Of a stretch of 64,000 nucleotides of DNA, positions 55,559 through 64,000 are shown piece after piece. A model generated the notes under the pieces. It did not search any database and was not told the DNA's origin. It worked only from the letters and a program-made list of their open reading frames with translations. The position numbers were made by a program, and so were the translations under genes. Each line of letters begins with the position of its first letter. Position 1 is the stretch's first letter. Source of the DNA: Bombyx mori (taxonomy: Eukaryota; Arthropoda; Insecta; Lepidoptera; Bombycidae). The DNA lies in the NCBI RefSeq assembly GCF_030269925.1, contig NC_085111.1:6812142-6876141 (forward strand), given 5' to 3'.

Positions 55559-57244
55559 TTAATTGACTTTCTCCAGTATCCACTTTCCGGAGTACGGTGT
55601 TTCTAGTCGCTTGACCTTAGGACGGAATCCGTTTTCGTCGGCGGTGTAGTCCACTCGGTACATGAAGCCGTCGGGACCAATGTACTCGTAGAAGCCCTTG
55701 GAGGCTATACCTTCGTCAATAGAGTTAGCGTTTTTCAAAACCGCCTTCTCTTCAGCACGGATCTTGTTTTCAGTTTCGAAACTGCAAATTAAAATGTAAT
55801 TAAAATCGTTAAAGCGATTTAAATATGTCATGAGTTACAAAGCAACTCTCTAAGTAAACATAGCGCTAACAATAGCTAAAAAAATTCAATGCCTAGAATC
55901 CAATCGTAATGCTTCCGGATAATTAATTTATTGTAGATCTTAATTATGAGTTCCTTCCTGTGCATCATATTATTGTAATTAATGGCGATACAATGGCGAT
56001 ATGAATTCTTTGCTTCACGTTATTCTTTGTAACCTAACAGCATTTAATGTCAATTGGATTGTCATAAATGATTATAAATAGTTTTGAACTTTAACCCATG
56101 TATAATATGTTGGCGTCGTTTTGTGTATTCGGTCAAGGCTCATTTTTTTTTTCTCGGAACGAATTGATCTCTTTAATAGTATTGTATGATCAAGGACTGT
56201 TACATAGATTACATTTAAATGTGCATTATTATTTGCAACCTTCTTAAGAATTATAAATTCAATATTAAATTTTACTGATTACGCGTTCACGTTAATTTTA
56301 TTATTTACGTAAACCTTACAGAAACGATAAATCAGCCTTCGTTTAGCGAAATTGTCGGGAGCCCTGGAAATTTCTGATAAGAAGGCCCAGGACCGCCCTT
56401 ATCTTTAGGAGTTCGAACGTAAATAAGTTTTATTGTTATCGTTAAAATACTAAAACCGTGATCTTGAATTGTTGACCGTTGCAATATTTATCAACGATCT
56501 CGAAATATTATAAAAATAAAAACTGGCTACTTATTTTGAAAAAAATTACTTACTCAAAATCGTATTTGTCCTCGTCGTAGTTATGCTTCTGCTTGATGAT
56601 TTTGATGCCATTGTTTTTGTAGTAGCCGTCCTTATAGAAGGGGATGTCTTTGGGTGGCGTCAAAATCAGCCTGTATTGATCTTGAACTGTAGCCTCGCCA
56701 ACATAAGGTTCATAGTCGTGTGCATATGGTCCAAAGCCACCATCGTAAGGGTTATCAATGTGAATGTAAGGGTTGGGAATGTGAATATATTTTCCTTCGT
56801 CTGTGGGGATGTATCTGGAAGAAATTACGAATTATTTAGATACGGAAGAAAATTTTTAGATTTTATTTTAAAGGGTTGTGTCTAACCTTTTTTTCATATT
56901 ACAGATATAACATACATGTAATTACGTAAAATAATATTATGATGTATTTACTAAAGTCTTGTATCGGGCAAATATTGAAATTAATACAAATACAAGTTGC
57001 ATTGACATTAACTTACTTGCCAGAATCGCCGTAATGGTAAGGATGCCATTTTCCATCCTCAACAGGTACACCCACCGCGGCTACGACGCATAACGCAATG
57101 ACATACTGCACCTGAACAATAACATTGATTTATGAACAAAAAAATAAATTTATTAAATTATTTTTGAGTAAAAATTAAACTTAATTGCTTTTGAAAAAAA
57201 AAAAAAAAACAAGAAAACTAAAAATTAACCTTGAACGAATTCAT
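55559..57244 (-). CDS. Cuticular protein, CPR (Rebers-Riddiford) family, four exons
   Basis: Encodes a secreted structural protein that binds chitin in the insect cuticle. Exons on the minus strand are 57244-57230, 57111-57017, 56814-56554 and 55781-55559. Introns of 118, 202 and 772 bases all use GT...AG and keep frame, giving 594 coding bases and 197 residues. Residues 1-19 (MNSFKVQYVIALCVVAAVG) form a signal peptide, interrupted by intron 1 as in many CPR genes. Residues 33-123 are tyrosine- and proline-rich (HIPNPYIHIDNPYDGG). The Rebers-Riddiford core lies at about 121-186: FDFETENKIRAEE, then GFYEYIGPDG, YRVDYTADENGFRP, matching G-x8-G-x6-Y-x-A-x-E-x-G-F. The soft-cuticle RR-1 class is likeliest from the DFETEN and TADENGF wording. 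CPR genes are usually driven by ecdysone pulses at moults. The specific family member was not identified. Confidence 0.93.
57112..57229 (-). other. Intron 1 of the cuticle gene
   Basis: The intron splits the signal peptide after codon 5. The donor is AAG|GTTAAT and the acceptor TTGTTCAG|GTG. It contains a long A run on the plus strand (T on the sense strand). Confidence 0.85.
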
Positions 57245-57439
57245 CCTTAATGCACTTTGTTTATAGTTTCGGTTCCAACAACAACAACTCCTTGTTACAG
57301 TTGTCCGGGGCACTGGTAAGCAAGCACTGCAAGACGCGAGATCACTATGCGGAAACTCGTTCACGGTCACAACTCCGCCGGTGTGTACACTCCTTAGAAG
57401 ATTTGAAATGCTTGTGTTGATTTCGAAATCGACGCCACG

Positions 57440-57447
57440 CTTTTATA
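57440..57447 (-). promoter_or_regulatory. TATA box of the cuticle gene
   Basis: TATAAAAG on the minus strand, about 196 bases before the start codon. A start site 25-30 bases further on would give a 5' leader of about 165 bases. The position and perfect match fit an arthropod cuticle gene promoter. Confidence 0.7.
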
Positions 57448-57556
57448 CATTTGCAACATCAACTCATCACTTCTGCGGGAATAACGAAGGCGTGCGAGCC
57501 CCGCGTGCGTCACACGTTCACGCGTCTTTGCGTCTTTATTCCATCGTGGATCCAAT

Positions 57557-57698
57557 TATTTTTTTTTGCTTAGATGGGTGGACGAGCTCACAGCCCACCT
57601 GGTGTTAAGTGGTTACTGGAGCCCATAGACATCCACAACGTAAATGCGCCACCCACCTTGAGATATAAGTTCTAAGGTCTCAAGTATAGTTACAATTG
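57557..57698 (-). mobile_element. Bm1 SINE 3' fragment upstream of the cuticle promoter
   Basis: From TTTGCTTAGATGGGTGG to the TCTCAAGTATAGTTACAA block, then the match stops. It lies about 110 bases upstream of the TATA box, in the same transcriptional orientation as the cuticle gene. Confidence 0.85.
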
Positions 57699-57995
57699 TT
57701 GGCCAAGCACTTTATTGGAGTATTAGTGTCACGCAAAATTTTCGCGTTGGCACTTAAAGTACATGAACTATTCAGGACTGCAAATCCACTTGATAAATTG
57801 CTGCTTTAAGCAAAATTATTGCAGCCATATGAGGTCAGGAAGCTGGCGACTTTTTTAATTATTATTATTACAAAGGAAATGCTCTTAAATTATGTGAGTC
57901 ACTTTATAGGATCAATTGCTTTCGATGGTTTTGGTTATTCGCAACCCCAACAGAGCTACGGGATAAATCAGATTTGTATATAGTTACTTGATTTT
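57699..57995. other. Upstream region of the cuticle gene
   Basis: No repeat or regulatory motif that I can name with confidence. Confidence 0.4.
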
Positions 57996-58250
57996 TTACT
58001 GATGGTAGGACCTCTTGTGAGTCCGCATGGGTAGGTACCACCACCCTGCTTATTTCTGCCGTGGGGCAATAATTCGTTTCGGTTTGAAGGGCGGGGCAAC
58101 CATTGTACTGTTAAAAATGAGACCTTTCAACTCACGTATTAAGGTGGGTGTTGGAATTTAGGTTGTAGATGTCTATGGGCTACGGTAACCGCTCAACACC
58201 AGGTGGGCCGTCAGCTTGTCCACCCATTAAAGCAATAAAAAATAAAAATA
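57996..58250 (+). mobile_element. Bm1 SINE, 5'-truncated
   Basis: Plus-strand body from CTGATGGTAGGACCTCTTG to CACCCATTAAAGCAATAAA. Moderately diverged. With the fragment at 57557 it forms an inverted Bm1 pair separated by about 300 bases. Confidence 0.88.
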
Positions 58251-60374
58251 AATCTCGAAGCACTAGCTTTGTGATAAACTAGATAATATTTTGAGAAAGA
58301 TTCTCTTAGCAAAACCACCAATATTTTCTTAGTCCAAAACAAATATACAACCTGTTTATAACCTTATTCGAGATCAGAGAAATAATATTTTCGTAATTAT
58401 TATTTCCATTAAGCTAAAAATGAGTACTTACGATAAACAATATCATTTATTAAAATAACGATCATTAGTGGTCGTTATATTATTATATTTATTCAAAGTT
58501 CAAAAACATGATCTCGATACTAATGCTGTAGGTAAGTATCGCAAAAGCTAATGCGATACTGGCATTTGAGAAATACAATATTTTTTTTATTTTTTATTTG
58601 CAGATACTTTAAGACCGAATGTGATTGTTAGATTCGTCTGTCATGTATCATTTATGAGGGTATCTGTTTTAGAATTTATTTGAAATGTGAAATTGAATTT
58701 GTTTTACGTTAATAATATAGCTACTGATTGGAACATTTCAAATTTATAGTCGAATTTTTGTAACTATCAATTGTGTAATTTTCTTGTTAGAATTGCTTTT
58801 GCTCTAATTCGTATCTTTTACCTACCAATGATCACTTTGAGATCACGCCTCAAAGTGAAGCAATGATGAAGTAAGTAGCCTAAGTGATTAAGGTATCCTT
58901 TTAGAGAATTAGACATATATATTATTTACCTCAAAACTTAACTTCTTAAATTTCACTTTATACAAATAATATAATTAACCGATGCTTGGATTATTTCCTG
59001 TGTTTGGCCTAAAGATATAACCAAGACAAGAACAAGTACACTGAAGTTCAGAATATTAACTTCACAGCTTCTTTATCTGAACGGCTGCCAGTTCCACTGT
59101 CATGACCAACGCGATTGCCATCAACCAGTTTGGGACACATTGTCAAAGTCACAATTGCGTTTCAATAATGTAAATTCGCAGATGATGCACTAATGAAGCA
59201 GATATCCAGGATGAAGATACATGTTATCTTTCATAATTCCCGGTCAGTTAAAATCCTGTTAATCAAATCCGCAGGCATTCCACGCGTTTATTAAAACCGA
59301 AATGAGCATGACGTTTTGAAGGTCATGATTCTTAGATTAGTTGTTATTATAATATAGGCCATTTTTAATTTATATTCATTTTTATTGGAGTCGACAGGTT
59401 GCCTAGTTAGGGTTAAGATGTTATCAGAGTCTTTAGGTAGTTTTAGTCATTACAATCATGAATTTTACGACCTGATTTGAGACCAGATATATTTGTTTTG
59501 TTGAAATAACGACTGATGGTACAAACCCGAACAAGTTCACAATACTACTACGCCAATTAAAAAAAATATCGTTTGGAATTTGTTCTCTAATATTACTTTT
59601 TCTCATTAAACGACCTTAATCGCGTCATAAGTCGAATAGGATGTTTGTTAGCAACGTAAGAAATTCTGAGGAAAACCTGAATATTTCTAAATTCGCATTC
59701 CAAACAGGCCTGGCCTTATTAAATCATGTGATTAATTGTTCGATTTCGTCTTTTGCTACAATACCGATTTGTCTCTTTGAATGAGATTTACTTTCTTATA
59801 TTTATGAACGGGTTAAATAAAAAATCAGTCTGTCATTGTGTTTGTTTGTTTAATTTAATTCTTTGTTTGCTTTTTTTTTATATTTTGTAGCTTATTGAAT
59901 TTACAACAAAGATTTATTGAGAGTAATGATGTTTAGTATAATATAAATTTTTATTCTTAATAATATTTGTTTTATTAAAAAGAGTTTTTTTCTTTCTTTT
60001 AGTACTGGATTGGCATTTAAATTAAGCTAAAATTTCAAACTTTATTTATCTTGTACTTCAATAATAAAAATAGAAAGTGAAGCATATGTTAGTTCTAAAT
60101 ATTAATGTTTCAATTCTATTACTAATACCAGGGTAGTTCGTGATCATGAAAATTGAAAAGTACTTATTTGAAATATAGGAAATTGCAAAACGAAAATAAT
60201 AAAATATTCATTTCATAAACAATTTGACCCATTATAGTACTTTCCTAAAAAAGTGAGATATTTACTAGAGCCCGAAAATGACATCGAACTATTGTTTCTT
60301 TGCTGCGTAAAAAGGGGACAAATAATAATAATTATAAAAAAAAACAGTTTTTCATTTCGTACAAATTCACAAAA
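58251..60374. other. Intergenic DNA
   Basis: No gene. A short hairpin lies at 58833-58857 (CACTTTGAG and its complement with a 7-base loop). Confidence 0.5.
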
Positions 60375-60803
60375 CTATTTTATAATAACTAATAACTAAT
60401 GGAAATTATAAGTTTGTACACTATTATGATTCGATTGTCAAAGACTATTATACTTCTTTAATCACAGATTTCGTCACGTCTACACTTTAGACAAATATTA
60501 ATAAAGATAAAACAATATTTAATCTATTCTCAATTTGACAGAATATAACTGACAGATTGCAAAGAAAAGTTTGACAATAAACAAATAGTATGCATGCGTG
60601 TGTGTGTCAAATATACATGGTAGTATGTGTAATATTTTCTTTATTGATTTAATGTATCTTTTATGCATTCTTTTAAAAAAATATTAGCATTGTGCACTTC
60701 TTCACTATATTCTCTATAAGTGTGGAAAACTTCATACTCCTCCGTTCGCGCAATTTTCGTAAAAAGGGATACAAAGTTTTTGCTTCACGTATTAATATAT
60801 AGA
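60375..60803 (-). mobile_element. Non-autonomous Helitron (family H1), 3' end lost
   Basis: It matches 50411-50832 from the TAAGTTTGTACACTA block to the TCTATATATTAATACGTGAAG 5' end. The hairpin and CTAG terminus are missing. A 69-codon open frame inside it is chance. Confidence 0.8.
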
Positions 60804-61435
60804 TTACCTTAACTTTGTAACTGGCGAATATTGGGCCGACGTTTGACTGTTGAAGATCTTTTGTCATCCATTGAAATATCAATTTTCACCTAATTTCCTT
60901 TACATATTTCAGGGCAAAAATACTTAATTCGAACTGCCACATATTCCTCTGTTATTACACGTTAAAACATACATTTCATTTAATGTCGAAAACCATTATT
61001 TGTCACATGCAAACCAGTATGCACATACTAGTGTTTAATTAAATATAAAAAGCCCCGAACAGGTTAATTTGAAACACTTTTGCTGCCACTGTGTTTAGAT
61101 ATCTCATTTTAAGTGCACACTTGTTAACCTACTCATAAGTATTACTTATTTTCATAACTGTTTACGTTGGGTGGACTCGATTACATTTGATTGTCATTTA
61201 GTGACACGGTTCTGAGGTGTATTCTGATAGTTATTGAATTAGTTGTTATTGACGTGTTAGTTACTTCTAATTATTTTAAAGGCGTATGTTATTGTAAATT
61301 TTTACAACTTTAGCCTTTCCTTATCATTTACAACTTTATTTATCACTAAAGACTAGAGCCAAATTGTTTCAAGCACAAATATGGGATCAGTTTTAGTGGT
61401 AACAACAATGCTATATTTTAATTAGTTTATTGTGT
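60804..61435. other. Intergenic DNA
   Basis: Nothing recognisable. Confidence 0.5.
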
Positions 61436-61580
61436 AGCATTCTGTAAGTCCGCACAGATTCCTACCATTATTTAGCCTATTCCTAGGGAAGCAGTTAAAC
61501 GTTGCGGTTTGAAGATAGGAAAGCCAAATTAGACTCAACCTCGTGACATAAAAAGTAGCCCACTCACTTTGTGATATATT
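61436..61580 (+). mobile_element. Bm1 SINE remnant
   Basis: GTAAGTCCGCACAGATTCC, AGCAGTTAAACGTTGCGG and TTTGAAGATAGGAAAGCC follow the Bm1 plus-strand order. It is strongly decayed. Confidence 0.55.
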
Positions 61581-61769
61581 TGGAATAAACGCGAGCTTCT
61601 CCAAAATTTTAAAAATAAAACTGCTCGTCAATTCAACCCTTGTTTTCAATATGTTCTTTATTTATATAATATAGAAATGTAAAATAAATCTTGAATACTT
61701 TCTTTTTTTTTACAGGCACGGCTGGATTATTTTTATAAGAATATGTTTTGTCATTGTTATTTATCGAAA

Positions 61770-62047
61770 CTAGTGGTCCCGCGGTACCGTCGAAATTCGA
61801 CTATAATTTATTGAAATTATAAGTTTGGACACTTATGATTCTATTGTCAAAGACTATACTATACTTCAATTGTTCAAATATTTGTTTTATTGATTGAATG
61901 TATTTTTTATGCATAATAAAAAAAAAATTAACATTCTGCACTCTTTCTCTACATTCTCTTTAAGTGTGGGAAATTTCATACTCCTTCATCCGCGGAATTT
62001 TCGTAAAAAAGGGTACAAAGTTTTTACTTCATGTATTAATATATAGA
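61770..62047 (-). mobile_element. Non-autonomous Helitron (family H1), internally deleted
   Basis: Both ends are present: CTAG after A at 61770-61773 with the hairpin GTCGAAATTCGAC inside, and TCTATATATTAATACATGAAG at the right. It is 278 bases against 422 in the full copy, with the central third missing. Confidence 0.85.
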
Positions 62048-62203
62048 TAGGGTCATTAAGGTAGCAAGCAATACTTTGAAATATTATGTACTAATTTCTC
62101 AAAGAGAAAAGGAATGAATTTATGATGACAACTATGTATTTATACAACCGACACTAACCAATCGTACTTTTGAGTAAAAGAAAAAAAAAGATCTCATTAT
62201 TAT

Positions 62204-62449
62204 TACTGGTGGTAGGACCTCTTGTGAGTCCGCACGAGTAGGTACCACCACCCCGCCTATTTCTGTCGTGGAGCAGTAATGCCTTTCGGCTTGAAGGGTG
62301 GGGCAGCCGTTGTAACTATACTGAAACCTTAGAACTTATATCTCAAGGTGAGTGGCGCATTTACGTTGTAGATGTCTATGGGCTCCAGTAACCATGTAAC
62401 ACCAGGTGGGCTGTGAGCTCGTCCACCCATCTAAATAAGAAAAAAAAAA
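62204..62449 (+). mobile_element. Bm1 SINE, 5'-truncated
   Basis: Plus-strand body from TACTGGTGGTAGGACCTC to GTCCACCCATCTAAATAAG and an A run. Close to consensus. Confidence 0.92.
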
Positions 62450-63220
62450 TTTTTTTCATTAAAAAAAAAACACCAGTGCGTCACTGCATGATACAATGTT
62501 TTCCATCCAGGAATGTAGCATTAAAATAGCTGGAATTATTCTATCAAATAAACAGGATAAATTCGTTGAAGAAAACGTCAATATTTTTATCGGTCTCTAA
62601 TATGAACCGGAGGCGCGTACGCAAAAATTTGAATTAATGAATCAGTTCGTAAAATACTGAATTAATTTCCTATAAAATACAGCGGCCGTTAACATTGATG
62701 TCTTTAACATGACACATCCAGGTGTTAGTTTTGTAGTAATTAATATATACATACTGCCCAATGGATTTATAAGCTTTTGGAACAAAGTATTTGAAGATCG
62801 CGAATTTTTTTAAAATCAATACATTTTTTAATTAAATATTAGCTATTTTCCCGTCTTTCAACTTCACATTTCCTTATCGAGCTCCTTCTTGGCAAGACTT
62901 TGAACTTTTGTTCATGATATTATTTTTAAACACTTATATTTTGAACAAATTGGGTGGTTACAAAAACCTTTGTATTAGGTATATAAAAAAACTGCCATTA
63001 AAAAAAAAAACAATTAGTAATCTAGCAATTCAAAGTTATTATTCATTAAAATTTAATTTTGTATGTCTATAGTGAAGTGTTTTGAGCCTTCCAATTGTTT
63101 ACCCACCAAAAGCGACAAAATATAGTGATACTATTTCTACGTTGTACTATGTATGCATTATTATTACATTTTATTAACCTGTTTTGGTAAAGAGATAGTT
63201 GAATCAAATATTTAGAGGTT
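62450..63220. other. Intergenic DNA
   Basis: Nothing recognisable. Confidence 0.5.
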
Positions 63221-63476
63221 TTTTTTTTTTTTTTTTTTATTGCTTAGATGAGTGGACGAGCTCACAGTCCACCTGGTGTTAAGTGGTTACTGGAGCCCAT
63301 AGACATCTACAACGTAAATGCGCCACCCATCTTGAGATATAAGTTCTAAGGTCTCAATTATAGTTACAACGGCTGCCCCGCCCTTCAAACCGAAACGCAT
63401 TACTGCTTCACGGCAGAAATAGGCAGGGTGGTGGTACCTACCCGTGCGGACTCACAAGAGGTCCTACCACCAGTAA
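63221..63476 (-). mobile_element. Bm1 SINE, 5'-truncated
   Basis: Minus-strand body with a T run of about 18 at its left end (its A tail), running to GTCCTACCACCAGTAAA. One of the youngest copies here. Confidence 0.93.
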
Positions 63477-63599
63477 ATTAAAGACGTTAAAATCAAAGAC
63501 GAAAGACGCTTGGATGAAAGTGCACAAGCGTAAACAGAAGTCTCAGCTATATTTTAAATAAATAAAGTCTTTTAAAATAATAAAAAAATAAAAATAAAG

Positions 63600-63667
63600 T
63601 CTGTCGTACCCTTAGAATTGTAATGCATAACTACTCGGCGGAAAAAATAAGCAGATTGTGATACCCA
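63600..63667 (-). mobile_element. Bm1 SINE remnant
   Basis: GTACCCTTAGAATTGTAATG, then CGGCGGAAAAAATAAGC and TGTGATACCCAC are a decayed version of the Bm1 middle block. Low certainty. Confidence 0.35.
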
Positions 63668-63837
63668 CTCTTAAACTTTATTACAATAATATGATTGAAA
63701 ATATTATTTAAGCAACAATAGTGTAACCACAACTTTCTTGTACAAAAGTTAAAAAAAAAGATTAGTTAATGTAATTGATACAAAATTGTCGTTTAGTATA
63801 TAAGAAATCAAAGTATTTTTTTTAAATATTTGTTATT

Positions 63838-63985
63838 TCTATCAAACAAAATATGCACCCATGGTATCGACGCATCTTTGCAAGCGCAGTGGTGTTTTTT
63901 AATGCCCTTCTTGAAGAAGTTAGGATTATGGGAGCCAACAAACTCTCTTCAAAGGCATTTTATACTGCCTCTCGGGTATTTTTTT
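63838..63985 (-). pseudogene. Mariner-like transposase C-terminus, decayed, cut by the window edge
   Basis: Minus-strand pieces read NFFKKGIKK in one frame and LRLQRCVDTMGAYFV in another. Together they match the end of mariner transposases, where a FF-x(2)-GI-x(2)-LP-x-RW-x-K segment is followed by C-V-D-x(2)-G-x-YF. At least one frameshift and several stops are present. The rest of the gene would lie beyond the right edge. The family (cut-and-paste DD34D transposase) is inferred from this short end only. Confidence 0.45.
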
Positions 63986-64000
63986 AATTTTTTTTAATTG

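Noticed and set aside
55782..55831. Extension of the last cuticle exon to an upstream ATG at 55831
   Set aside because: The stretch before 55781 is intron. A clean CAG acceptor at 55782-55784 joins in frame to the exon ending at 56554 and completes the conserved core.
1..64000. CRISPR arrays, operons, bacterial-type promoters, tRNA and rRNA genes, telomeric TTAGG arrays
   Set aside because: None seen. The tRNA-like sequences found are SINE heads, and the window is animal nuclear DNA.

Overview
The window is AT-rich, gene-poor animal DNA, very probably from the domestic silkworm Bombyx mori or its wild relative B. mandarina. The main evidence is roughly twenty copies, intact and decayed, of the tRNA-derived SINE Bm1, which typifies that genus. 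Lepidopteran-style non-autonomous Helitrons, Jockey-, R1- and RTE-type LINE remnants, a decayed PIF/Harbinger transposon and an insect cuticle gene agree with this. The species call rests on recognising the repeats, not on a search.

Host genes are few. The one complete gene is a four-exon cuticular protein gene of the Rebers-Riddiford (CPR) family on the minus strand (57244 to 55559). It has a TATA box, an intron inside the signal peptide and a chitin-binding core in the last exon. A second probable host exon, the 3' terminal exon of an unidentified gene, lies on the plus strand at 5764-5905, with a stop codon and a polyadenylation signal 240 bases later. A GC-rich open frame at 53799-54257 is the only other weak candidate.

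Layout. 1-9 kb: Bm1 copies, the orphan terminal exon, a Helitron. 9-18 kb: mostly featureless AT-rich DNA with an unclassified GC-rich retroelement-like block (14.9-15.7 kb) and a small LINE insertion with target-site duplications (13.87-14.06 kb). 18.5-24.7 kb: a dense nest made of an R1-type LINE end, then a Helitron split by a Jockey LINE with a 721-codon reverse-transcriptase frame, then a probable LTR split by a second Jockey copy in the opposite orientation. 26.3-29.3 kb: a PIF/Harbinger transposon with terminal inverted repeats, a Myb-like gene and a broken DDE transposase. 30-46 kb: scattered LINE ends, RTE fragments, Bm1 copies and a Helitron-SINE-Helitron array. 46-54 kb: Helitrons, an inverted Bm1 pair and two unnamed dispersed repeats. 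55-57.5 kb: the cuticle gene. 57.5-64 kb: Bm1, Helitrons and, at the very end, the start of a decayed mariner-like transposase.

Most signal here is the history of nested transposition. I did not find a convincing new biological system. The observations most worth checking are the unidentified terminal exon, the nested insertions with readable target duplications, and the SINE lying just upstream of the cuticle gene promoter.
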